Part shown: positions 15,953-25,400 of the stretch, piece by piece | Layout: each line of letters begins with the position of its first letter | Position numbering within the stretch: position 1 is the stretch's first letter | Assembly (NCBI RefSeq): GCF_000225825.1 | Contig: NZ_AGBX01000007.1 | Location: forward strand, 186,001 to 250,000 | Direction of reading: 5' to 3' | From: Brachybacterium squillarum M-6-3 | GTDB taxonomy: Bacteria > Actinomycetota > Actinomycetes > Actinomycetales > Dermabacteraceae | DNA length: 64,000 bases | Notes under the pieces: model-generated | Told to the model about the DNA's origin: nothing | The model's database searches: none | Seen by the model: the letters and a program-made list of their open reading frames with translations, nothing else | Position numbers and translations under genes: made by a program

Positions 15953-16621
15953 TCAGGTGGCGGGGCTCTCGGCGGGCTCGAGGAAGGCCCGCACGGTGCC
16001 GAGGATGGTGGTCGCCGCGAGCTCGGTGATGTCACGGCCGTCGAGCTGCTCGCGGACCATCAGGTCGATGTAGACGCCGACCACGAGCTGGGCGAGGTCC
16101 TCGAGGTCCAGGCGGGACCGCTCCCCCGTCATCTCCATGCCGCGCCGCAGCAGGGTCGCGATCGCGTCCCGCAGTCGGGAGCGCTGGTGGACCAGCTGGG
16201 TGCGCAGCTCCTCGTCGCGCAGGGAGCGGGCCATCGCATCGGAGTAGAGCAGGTACCACTGCCTGCCGAAGGGGCGGATCGCCTCGAAGGCGGTGATCAG
16301 GGCGGCGGCGTCGGCCTCCGGGTCGACCTTGCAGTCCTCGCCGCTGGGCATCACCACCTCGGCCACGTCGGAGCCGACGGTGGTCAGCAGCTCATCGGTG
16401 ACCTGCGCGAACAGTTCGATGAAGACTTCCTCGCGGGAGGAGAAGTTGGAGTAGAAGGCGCCGCGGGTGAAGCCGGCGGCGGTGACGAGGTCGTCCACGG
16501 TGGCGCCGTCGATGCCCTTCTCCACGAACACCTCGAGGGAGGCGCGCACCAGGCGGGCGCGGGTGTTCTCCTTGCGGCGGGTGGCCGCCGAGGCGGGCAG
16601 CGGCTCGAACAGGTCGGTCAT
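15953..16621 (-). CDS. TetR-family transcriptional regulator
   Basis: A 222-residue repressor-type protein. The N-terminal helix-turn-helix covers roughly residues 15-62: TRARLVRASLEVFVEKGIDG, then 'ATVDDLVTAAGFTRGAFYSNF'. The ligand-binding C-terminus is unclassified. ATG 16621 is preceded closely by GAGGAG. It is divergent from the MmpL-YhgE pair, with a perfect palindrome and TATA-like -10 sequences in the shared 186-bp region, so it probably represses both itself and the exporter pair. The inducer is unknown. Confidence 0.92.
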   Translation of the reverse strand: MTDLFEPLPASAATRRKENTRARLVRASLEVFVEKGIDGATVDDLVTAAGFTRGAFYSNFSSREEVFIELFAQVTDELLTTVGSDVAEVVMPSGEDCKVDPEADAAALITAFEAIRPFGRQWYLLYSDAMARSLRDEELRTQLVHQRSRLRDAIATLLRRGMEMTGERSRLDLEDLAQLVVGVYIDLMVREQLDGRDITELAATTILGTVRAFLEPAESPAT

Positions 16622-16714
16622 GGCTCCTCGAGAGGGTCGGGCGGCGGGGAGAGAGGGTCCGGCGGCGCTCGTGCTGAGCGTTGAGGGGACGCCGGTGTCC
16701 CCTATAGTATCCCC

Positions 16715-16734
16715 TCGATACGACTTCGTATCGA
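16715..16734. promoter_or_regulatory. TetR operator palindrome in divergent promoter region
   Basis: TCGATACGA (16715-16723), CT, TCGTATCGA (16726-16734) is a perfect inverted repeat with 9-bp arms. It lies between tetR and mmpL, next to TATAGTAT at 16703-16710, which could serve as a -10 element for either direction. Its form and place fit the operator of the TetR protein at 15953. Confidence 0.75.
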
Positions 16735-16807
16735 ATGCGAAACCGTCTTGAGATGTTCTCGCGGGGGTCACGGCCCTCGTCCGCCGCACCATCCCCCGGG
16801 AGGCCTC

Positions 16808-19579
16808 GTGTCCTCGTCCCTGTACCGGCTCGGCCGCGCCATGGCCGCCCATGCCTGGAAGGTCGTCGCGGCCTGGGCGGTGGTGATGATCGCCGTCGCC
16901 GGGCTGGCCGTCGGCCTCGGCGGGTCGTTCTCCACCGAGTTCGAGATCCCCGGCACCGAGTCCCAGGCGGGCCTGGACGCCCTGGCCACCCGCTTCCCGG
17001 AGATGGGCGGCACCTCGGGGGACATCGTGTTCGTCGCCGAGGACGGATCCGACATCGACGAGCACCAGGGCGCCATCGAGGACGTCATGGAGGATATCGC
17101 GGAGGTCGAGGGCGTCGAGACCGCCCCTTCACCCTTCGACGACCTCTCCCCCGGCACGCGCAACGACGACGACACCGCCCTCATCGCGACCGTGCAGATG
17201 GACGGCCAGATCGGCGAGTTCCCCGCCGAGTCCGTGGACGAGCTGCAGGCCATCGTCGACGACGCCTCCGCCGAGTCCTCCGCCCTGTCCGTGCACCTCG
17301 GCGGGCAGGTGCTGCAGAGCGGCGAGGTGCCCTTCGGCGCCGGCGAGGTGATCGGCGTGATCCTCGCCCTGATCATCCTCGGCATCGTCTTCCGCGCCGT
17401 GATCCCGGCGGTCATCCCCATCGTGACCGCCATCGTCGGCGTCGGCGCCTCCATGATGGCGCTGATGGCGCTCACCGTCGGCGTCGAGATCCCCTCGGTG
17501 GCCACCTCCCTGGGCGCGATGCTGGGCCTGGCCGTCGGTATCGACTACGCCCTGTTCATCCTCTCCCGGCACCGCGGCCAGCTCGAACGCGGCGAGGACG
17601 TGCGCGAGTCCATCGGTTCCTCGATCGCCACCTCCGGCAGCGCCGTCATCTTCGCCGGGCTCACCGTGATCATCGCCCTGGTGGGCCTGTTCATCACCGG
17701 TATCCCCTTCCTCACCGTGATGGGTGTGGCCGCCGGCGGCACCGTCGCCGTCGCCGTGCTCGTGGCCCTCACCCTGCTACCCGCCCTGATGGGCCTGCTC
17801 GGTGAGCGGCTGCGGCCCCGCTGGACCCGCCGCGCCATGGCCGAGCACGACGGCGAGCTTCCAGAGGAGGTCGCCGCCGCGCACGGCTCCTCCCACCGCA
17901 TCGGCCGCGCCTGGGTGCGGATCGCCACCAAGGTGCCGGTGCTGACCATCGTCGTGGTGGTCCTCGGCATCGGGGCCCTCGCGATCCCCGCCCGCGACCT
18001 CGAGCCGGCCCTGCCCGACCAGGGCACCGAGGAGGAGGGCACCTCCGCGCGCGACACCTACGACCTCATCACCGAGGAGTTCGGCCCCGGCTACAACGGT
18101 CCCCTGCTGGTCACCGCCGACATCATCAACACCGACGACCCCCTGGCCGTGGTCGAGGACCTCGAGGACCGCATCACCGCCCTCGACGGCGTCGAGGAGA
18201 TCCAGATCGCCACCCCCAACCAGGGCGCCGACATGGCCGTGGTATCCGTGATCCCCACCGGCGGCCCCACCGCCCAGTCCACCAAGGACCTGGTCACCGA
18301 GATCCGCGAGGACGCCGCCGACTGGGAGGACGAGCTCGGCATCTCCGACGTCACCGTTACCGGCTCCACCGCCGTCGGCATCGACGTCACCGACAAGCTC
18401 TCCGGCGCGCTCGTGCCCTTCGGCATCTTCGTCGTCGGGCTCTCCCTGATCCTGCTCACCCTCGTGTTCCGCTCCCTGTGGGTGCCGATCAAGGCGTCGC
18501 TGGGCTACCTCCTGTCGGTGGGCGCGGCCTTCGGCGTCACCGCGATGGTCTTCGAGTACGGCTGGTTCAACGGCCCCCTGTTCGTCTCCGTCAACGGCCC
18601 CGTCGTCGCCTTCATGCCGATCATGGTGATGGGCGTGCTGTTCGGCCTGGCCATGGACTACGAGATGTTCCTGGTGACCCGCATGCGCGAGGAGTTCGTG
18701 CACAGCGGCGACGCGAAGGGCGCCATCGAGCGCGGCTTCGTCGGCAGCGCCCCCGTGGTGGTCGCCGCCGCACTGATCATGACCTCCGTCTTCGCGGGCT
18801 TCGTCACCGCCGGCTGGTTCATGCTGCAGCCCATCGCGATCGGCCTCGCCGTTGGCGTGCTCGTGGACGCCTTCGTCGTGCGCATGACCCTGGTGCCCGC
18901 CGTGCTCGCCCTGCTCGGCGACCGCGCCTGGTCCCTGCCTGCCTGGCTGGACCGTCGCCTGCCCACCGTCGACGTGGAGGGCGAGGGCCTCGCCGAGGTG
19001 CTCGAGCACCGCCGCTGGACCGCGCAGCACGGCGAATCGGCGCTGCGCCTGGAGGACACCGTGGTGCCGCTGCTCGGCGAGGACGGCCGGCTCGGCCCCC
19101 TCACCGGCGCCCTCTCCCCCGGCTCGATCATGGTGGTCCGCTCCGAGGACGACGCCGCCCGCGCCACCTTCCTCGCCCTCGCCGCCGGTCGCGCCGTGCC
19201 CACCGCGGGGATCCTCGCCGTCCACGACCGGCTCGCCCCCGACGACCTCGGCGCCATCCAGGCCCGCACCCACCGGGTGCCCGCCGGCGCCGACGCCGCC
19301 GAGCGCCTCCACGACATCGCCGCCTCCCCCGTCGCCGAGCGGATGATCGTCATCGACCGCCTCAAGGACCTCGGTGAGGCCGTCGAGACCGACCCCGCCC
19401 TGCTCGGCATCCTCGACGCGATCCTCGAGGAGGGCGCCACCCTCGTGGTCGGCTCCGACACCGAGGACCCCACCGCCACCGAGCGCGCGCTCGCCTCCGG
19501 GATGCACGACCCCTCCCGCCTGATCGCGCTGGACGTGCACCGCTCCACCACCGCCGCTCCGGAAGGAGCCCTCGCATGA
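16808..19579 (+). CDS. MmpL/RND-family transporter with extra C-terminal domain
   Basis: A 923-residue MmpL-type RND permease. It has one N-terminal membrane helix, a porter loop from about residue 35, a helix bundle with 'GLAVGIDYALFILSRHR' (the conserved D-Y pair), a second loop, and a second bundle with 'LFGLAMDYEMFLVTRMREEF'. Past residue about 717 is a cytoplasmic domain of about 200 residues that reads like a degenerate ABC ATPase: 'LTGALSPGSIMVV' and 'ATFLALAAGRAVPTAG' where Walker A should be but without GKS/T, and 'ERMIVIDRL' at the Walker B place. The start is GTG 16808 after GGGAGG. The stop overlaps the YhgE-like gene by 4 nt. The substrate is unknown. Confidence 0.9.
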   Translation: MSSSLYRLGRAMAAHAWKVVAAWAVVMIAVAGLAVGLGGSFSTEFEIPGTESQAGLDALATRFPEMGGTSGDIVFVAEDGSDIDEHQGAIEDVMEDIAEVEGVETAPSPFDDLSPGTRNDDDTALIATVQMDGQIGEFPAESVDELQAIVDDASAESSALSVHLGGQVLQSGEVPFGAGEVIGVILALIILGIVFRAVIPAVIPIVTAIVGVGASMMALMALTVGVEIPSVATSLGAMLGLAVGIDYALFILSRHRGQLERGEDVRESIGSSIATSGSAVIFAGLTVIIALVGLFITGIPFLTVMGVAAGGTVAVAVLVALTLLPALMGLLGERLRPRWTRRAMAEHDGELPEEVAAAHGSSHRIGRAWVRIATKVPVLTIVVVVLGIGALAIPARDLEPALPDQGTEEEGTSARDTYDLITEEFGPGYNGPLLVTADIINTDDPLAVVEDLEDRITALDGVEEIQIATPNQGADMAVVSVIPTGGPTAQSTKDLVTEIREDAADWEDELGISDVTVTGSTAVGIDVTDKLSGALVPFGIFVVGLSLILLTLVFRSLWVPIKASLGYLLSVGAAFGVTAMVFEYGWFNGPLFVSVNGPVVAFMPIMVMGVLFGLAMDYEMFLVTRMREEFVHSGDAKGAIERGFVGSAPVVVAAALIMTSVFAGFVTAGWFMLQPIAIGLAVGVLVDAFVVRMTLVPAVLALLGDRAWSLPAWLDRRLPTVDVEGEGLAEVLEHRRWTAQHGESALRLEDTVVPLLGEDGRLGPLTGALSPGSIMVVRSEDDAARATFLALAAGRAVPTAGILAVHDRLAPDDLGAIQARTHRVPAGADAAERLHDIAASPVAERMIVIDRLKDLGEAVETDPALLGILDAILEEGATLVVGSDTEDPTATERALASGMHDPSRLIALDVHRSTTAAPEGALA

Positions 19580-22401
19580 CCCGCCTGCTGCACTCCCGGA
19601 TCCTGGTCCTCGTCCTGCTGCTGCCCGTGCTCGTGGCAGGCATCGGCCTCTGGGCCCTCAGCGGCCGCGTGGACCGCCTCGACGACGTGCCCGCCGCCGT
19701 GGTGAACCTCGACGAGGGTGCCGAGATGGAGGTGGACGGCGAGACCCAGACCGTGCCGCTGGGCCGCTCCGTCGCCGGGGCCCTCACCCAGCCCGGCACC
19801 GCCGGGGACGCCGCCGACACCTCCTCCTCGCTCGCCTCCGTCAGCGGGGACGAGGACACCGCGGGCTTCGACTGGCAGCTCACCAGCGAGGACGACGCCT
19901 ACGACGGGCTTCGCGACGGCAGCTACGCCGCCGTGATCGTCATCCCCGAGGACTTCTCCGAGAACCTCGTGACCATCGGCACCACCGACGCGGCGCCCGC
20001 CATGATCGAGGTGACCTCCAACGACGCCAACAGCCAGCTCAACGCACTGATCGCCACCGCCGTCACCCAAGCCGCCGCCACCGGCCTCGGTGGGGAGATG
20101 ACCGAGCAGTACCTCGACGGCATCTACCTCGGCTTCGACGACCTCAAGGACGGCTACCAGGAGGCCGCCGACGGCGCCGACGAGCTCGCCGACGGCTCCG
20201 GGGAGCTCAGCGACGGCCTGGACCAGTCCGCCGACGGCGCCGACCAGCTCGCCGGCGGCGCCGATGAGCTCGCCACGGGCACCGAGGAGTTCTCCGGCGG
20301 CGTGGTCAGCCTCGCCGACGGCGCCCAACAGAGCGCCGACGGCTCCGACGAGCTGGCCGACGGGCTCGGCTCCCTGGCCGACGGCGCCGGGGACGCCGCT
20401 GAGGGCAGCCAGGAGCTGACCAGCGGGCTCGGCCAGCTCTCCGACGGCGCCGACGACCTCGCCGAGGGTAACCAGCAGCTCGCCGACGGCCTGGACGACC
20501 TGGCCACCGGCGCCGAGGACCTCGAGGACGGCGTGGGCGCCCTGCAGACCGGTATGCGCGGCGACGAGAACAACGACGGTCTGCTGGACGGCGCCGAGCA
20601 GCTCGAGGCGGGCGTGGTCGGCGACGGCACTACGGATAATCCCGGCCTCGCCGCCGGAGCCGACCAGCTGGCCACGGGCCTGGAGCAGTACGCCGATGGT
20701 GTCTCGCAGGCCGCCGTGGCCGTGAACGGCGACGGCACCGACGCGAACCCAGGGCTGTCTGCCACCGCCGAGGACCTCGCAGACGGCGCGGCCACCGCTG
20801 GCGACGGAGCACAGGGAATCGCGGATGCGACAGGAGCTATCGAGTCGGCCGTGGTCGGCGAAGAGACTCTCGCCGAACCGCAGATGGTCTCCGACGCTGA
20901 GGCGATGGAGGCTCTCGTTTGCAGAGATTATGGTGCCGACTCAGAGGAGTGCCTCACGGCTGGTCGCTTGCTTGCTTCGACGAGGACCGTCTCGACCGTG
21001 ACCAAGGGCAATGAGAACGGCTCACTCGCTGAGGGCGCGCAAGGTCTTGCCACAGGCCTCAATGGCACCGACAGCGAAGACGGTCTCGTGGACGGCCTCG
21101 AGGGCGTGCAGCAGTACGCCGACGGGCTCGAGACCGCCTTCAACGGGGACGGCTCCGCCGAGAACCCCGGTCTGATCGCCTCGGCGGATCAGCTCGCCGA
21201 GGGCGCCCGGTCCAGTGCGGACGGCACCGAGCAGCTCGAGGACGGCGTGGTCGCTCTCAGCGACGGTCTCGGGGAGTACGCCGAGGGCGTGGACACCCTG
21301 GCCGACGGCACCGGGCAGCTCGCCGAGGGAGCCCGGTCCAGTGCGGACGGCGCCTCCGACCTCGCCGACGGTGCCGACCAGCTCGCCACCGGTCTCGAGG
21401 CCAGCGCCTCCGGGTCCTCCGAGCTGACCGGTGGGCTGGACCAGCTCGCCGCGGGTTCGGACGCCAGCGCGGACGGGGCCTCCCAGCTCGCCGAGGGCAA
21501 CCAGCAGCTCGCGGACGGCGCGGACGAGCTCGCCACCGGCTCCGAGCAGCTCGCTGACGGCAGCTCCGAGCTGGCCGACGGCTCCGGGGAGTTGGCCGAC
21601 GGCACCGAGCAGCTCGCCGACGGCTCCGAGGAGCTGACCGACGGCACCGAGCAGCTCGCGGACGGCCTGCAGGACGGCGCCGACCAGGTGCCCTCCTACA
21701 GCGAGGACGAGCGGGACCGCATGAGCGCCCAGGCCGCCTCCCCCGTGGACACCGAGGCGGATCGGGAGAACGAGGCATCCGGCGCCACCACCGCGATCTT
21801 CCCCTTCGTGGTGGGTCTGGCCCTGTGGCTCGGGGCCTTCGCGGCGGCCCTGCTGCTGCCGGCCCTGTCGCGGAAGCTGATGGACCGGGCGATGCCGATG
21901 TGGAAGGTCGCGCTGCGCTCCCTGCTGCCGTCCCTCGCCGTCGCCGCCGCGCAGACCGTGGCCGTGCTCGCCGTGATCACTGCGATCGGCATCTCGCCGG
22001 TCTCCCCGCTGGCCGTGGCCGTGGTCGCGCTCGCCGGGGCGATCATGTTCGCGATGCTGCACCAGGCGTTGATGGTGCTGTGCGGGAACCGGGTCGGACG
22101 CCTGCTATCGGTGATCCTGGTGGTGCTGCAGGTGGTGGCCCTGGTCGGGATCCTCCCGATCGAGACCGCTCCCCCGGCGCTGGAGGCGATCGCGGGGTTC
22201 ATGCCGCTGACCATCGTCACCGAGGGCCTCACCCATGCGGCGCTCGGCGGCTCCCTGGTCTCGACCCTCGGCACCCTCGGCACGATCCTGGTGTGGGCAG
22301 CGATCTCGCTGGTCATCACCCTGGTGGCGGCCCGCGGGGCGCGCCGGGTGGACGGACGACGCGCCGCCGCCCCGTCCGGGGCGGAGCCCGTCGCCGCCTG
22401 A
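19576..22401 (+). CDS. YhgE/Pip-family membrane protein with long (A/S)DG repeat region
   Basis: A 941-residue protein with one N-terminal transmembrane helix, a large extracellular region and about five C-terminal helices of ABC-2 type (from about residue 735). This is the layout of YhgE/Pip proteins, named for the Lactococcus phage infection protein. The extracellular part from about residue 195 to 715 is built of 7-residue units such as LADGADQ and LAEGNQQ. Three longer insertions carry a GDGT-xx-NPGL motif. A segment near residues 415-485 with a Cys pair (VCRDYGADSEECL) departs from the repeat and is less GC-rich in its codons. It is translationally coupled to mmpL, so the two probably act as one exporter. 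Confidence 0.88.
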   Translation: MTRLLHSRILVLVLLLPVLVAGIGLWALSGRVDRLDDVPAAVVNLDEGAEMEVDGETQTVPLGRSVAGALTQPGTAGDAADTSSSLASVSGDEDTAGFDWQLTSEDDAYDGLRDGSYAAVIVIPEDFSENLVTIGTTDAAPAMIEVTSNDANSQLNALIATAVTQAAATGLGGEMTEQYLDGIYLGFDDLKDGYQEAADGADELADGSGELSDGLDQSADGADQLAGGADELATGTEEFSGGVVSLADGAQQSADGSDELADGLGSLADGAGDAAEGSQELTSGLGQLSDGADDLAEGNQQLADGLDDLATGAEDLEDGVGALQTGMRGDENNDGLLDGAEQLEAGVVGDGTTDNPGLAAGADQLATGLEQYADGVSQAAVAVNGDGTDANPGLSATAEDLADGAATAGDGAQGIADATGAIESAVVGEETLAEPQMVSDAEAMEALVCRDYGADSEECLTAGRLLASTRTVSTVTKGNENGSLAEGAQGLATGLNGTDSEDGLVDGLEGVQQYADGLETAFNGDGSAENPGLIASADQLAEGARSSADGTEQLEDGVVALSDGLGEYAEGVDTLADGTGQLAEGARSSADGASDLADGADQLATGLEASASGSSELTGGLDQLAAGSDASADGASQLAEGNQQLADGADELATGSEQLADGSSELADGSGELADGTEQLADGSEELTDGTEQLADGLQDGADQVPSYSEDERDRMSAQAASPVDTEADRENEASGATTAIFPFVVGLALWLGAFAAALLLPALSRKLMDRAMPMWKVALRSLLPSLAVAAAQTVAVLAVITAIGISPVSPLAVAVVALAGAIMFAMLHQALMVLCGNRVGRLLSVILVVLQVVALVGILPIETAPPALEAIAGFMPLTIVTEGLTHAALGGSLVSTLGTLGTILVWAAISLVITLVAARGARRVDGRRAAAPSGAEPVAA

Positions 22402-22427
22402 CCCGTAGCCCGTTCCACGACCGCGTC

Positions 22428-22468
22428 CCCGGGCCGGTGACCTCATCCGCGGGGGTCGCCGGCCCCGG
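22428..22468. terminator. Candidate bidirectional terminator between yhgE-like gene and dnaE2
   Basis: CCCGGGCCGGTGAC (22428-22441) can pair with GTCGCCGGCCCCGG (22455-22468) with one mismatch and one G-U pair. It lies between converging genes. No T-tract follows, as is usual in this GC range. Confidence 0.45.
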
Positions 22469-22493
22469 TCGTCCGCGGGTGGACGCTCCGGGG

Positions 22494-25400
22494 TCAGCGG
22501 AAATCGCGGGAGGGACCGGCGGCGGCGACCTCCAGCGGGGCCACGTCGTCGGCCACCAGGTTCACGGCGCCCGAGGCGTTCTCGATGATGCCGCGCAGCA
22601 CGATCGCGCGGGAGGTGCGCAGCAGCGCCCGGTGCCGCGCCCAGAAGCCCTTCGAGCAGACCACGTTGAGGATCCCGGTCTCGTCCTCGAGGCTGAGGAA
22701 GGTGATGCCGCTGGCCGTCATCGGTCGCTGCTTGTGGGTGATGACGCCGCCCACCCGGATGCGGGTGGAGTCCTCCGCCTCCCGGGTGCCCTGGATCGAC
22801 AGCACCCCCTCGGCGGTCAGCCGCTCCCGCACCAGCGCCATCGGGTGCTCGGCCACCGTGATGCCGGTGGCCCAGGAGTCCGCTGCCGTCAGCTCGGCGT
22901 CGCTCATCCCCGGCAGCATCGGGGCCTGCGCCCCCACGGCGAGACCCGGCAGGGTGTCCGGGCTCTCCTGGGCGGCGGCGCCCGCCGCCCACAGCGCCTG
23001 CCGCCGCGTGCCGCCCAGGGCGTCCAGCGCCCCACCGGTGGCCAGGGCCTCGAGCTGCGCGGCGCTGAGCCGCACCCGCCGCGCCAGGTCCGGCACCGAG
23101 GCGAAGGCCCCGCCGCGCTCCCGCTCGGCGACGATCCGCTCGGCGGTCTCCGTGCTGATCGAGCGCACCTGGTCCAGGCCCAGCCGGATCACCGGGCCGG
23201 CCGCCGCGGCCTCCCCCTGCACCTGCTCGCGGCGCTGTCCCGGCGACAGCTCCGCATCCACCGGCACCCGGTAGCCGCGGTGGTCGTCGTCGGTCTCCAG
23301 GTCGGTGCGGGCGCGGCTGGCCAGCACGTCGGGGCCGCGGGTGCTCACCCCGTGACGGCGGGCGTCGGCGATCAGCGACTGCGGAGAGTAGAAGCCCATC
23401 GGCTGGGAGCGCAGCAGCGCCGCCGTGAACGCCGCCGGGTAGTGGCACTTCAGGTACGAGCTGGCGTAGACCAGGTAGGCGAAGGAGTAGGCGTGGGACT
23501 CGGGGAAGCCGTAGTTGGCGAAGGCCAGCAGCTTCCGCTCGACCGTCTCCGCGGCCTCCCCCGTGATGCCGTGCCGTGCCATTCCCGCGTAGAGGGCGTC
23601 GTGCAGGTCCAGCATCTTCTGGGTGGATCGCTTGGAGCCCATCGCGCGGCGCAGCTGGTCCGCCAGCGCCGGGGTGAAGTCGGCGATGTCCACGACCATC
23701 TGCATCAGCTGCTCCTGGAACAGCGGCACCCCCAGGGTGCGGGCCAGGGACTTCTCCAGCAGCGGATGGATGAAGGTGACGGGCTCCTCGCCGGTGCGGC
23801 GCCGCAGGTAGGGGTGGACGCTGCCGCCCTGGATGGGGCCGGGACGGATCAGCGCCACCTCGACCACCAGGTCGTAGAACTCGCGTGGCCGCAGCCGCGG
23901 CAGGGTGGAGATCTGGGCGCGGGACTCGATCTGGAACACGCCGATCGAGTCGCCGGTGCACAGCATGTCGTACACCGCCGGATCCTCCTGCGGCAGGGTG
24001 CGCAGCTCGAAATGCTGGTCGTGGTGCTCGGCGATGATGCGCAGGGCATGGTCCAGGGCGGTGAGCATCCCCAGCCCCAGCAGGTCGAACTTCACCAGGC
24101 CCGCGTCGGCGCAGTCGTCCTTGTCCCACTGCAGCACGGTGCGGCCCTCCATCGCCGCCCACTGCACGGGGCACACCTCGATCACCGGCCTGTCGCACAG
24201 CACCATCCCGCCGGAGTGGATGCCCAGGTGACGGGGCGCGTCCCGCAGCCGATGCGCCAGCTCCACCACGTCGGCGGGCAGATCGGCCTCCGCCAGGGAG
24301 GAGAAGGAGCGTTCGATGCGGCGGGAGAAGGCGTCCTGGGAGCCGGTGTCGTAGCCCAGCGCCCGGGCGGCGTCGCGCACGGCGAGCTTCGCCCGGTAGG
24401 TGATGACGTTGGCGACCTGCGCGGCGTTCTCCCGGCCGTAGCGCTCGTAGACGTACTGGATCACCTCCTCGCGGCGGTCCGAGGCGATGTCGATGTCGAT
24501 GTCCGGCGGGCCGTCCCGCTCCGGCGCCAGGAAGCGCTCGAACAGCAGCTGATGGCCGACGGGCTCCACCGCGGTGATGCCCAGCGCGTAGCAGACCGCG
24601 GAGTTCGCGGCCGAGCCGCGGCCCTGGCAGAGGATCCCCTCGCGGCGGCAGAACGCCACCAGGTCGTGGACGATGAGGAAGTAGCCGGGGAAGGTCAGGT
24701 CGGTGATGATGCGCAGCTCGTGCTCGATCTGCGCCCATGCCCCCGGCACCCGCTCCGGGACCTGTGGGGTGGGGCGCGGGCCGTAGCGCTCCCGGGCTTC
24801 CTGCTCCACCAGCTCCACCAGCCAGCTCGCCTCGTCGTGGCCCTGTGGCACCGGGAAGGGCGGCAGGTCCGGGGCGAGCAGCCGCAGGTCCAGGGCGCAG
24901 TCCCGTCCCAGCCGGGCCGCCGCGGCGATGGCCCGCGGGTAGCGCGGCAGCAGCGCCTCCATCTCCTCGCCGCTGCGCAGGCAGGCCAGGTGCCCGGGCA
25001 GGTAGGGGTCGGCCTCGGCCAGCGGCACCCCGGCGCGCAGCGCTGCATGGGTGTCAGCCAGGCGCTTGTCCGCCGGGGCCGCGTAATGGGCGTTGGTGGA
25101 GGCCACCAGCGGCAGGCTCACCTCATCCAGGCCGTGCGACTCCCGCACCAGCCGGGCCGCCTGCGCCAGGGCGTCGTGCAGCTCATCGGCCTCCCCTCCC
25201 CCGCCGGCCACCAGCTCCACGGCCACGTTCCCGGTGCCGAACAGCTCCACCAGACGCGCGATTGCCGCGGCCGCGTCATGGGCGGCGCCGTCCAGGTCCC
25301 CCTCGGCCAGGCGCGCGGCGGCGGCGCGGCTGACGGCGCCCTTGCGGCAGCCGGTGAGGATCTGCCAGTGCCCGGCGCGGGCCACCCGCTGCAGCTCGGC

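Noticed and set aside
20158-21690. Repeat region as non-coding satellite DNA
   Set aside because: Reading frame is open throughout and encodes regular 7-residue units of a YhgE/Pip protein.
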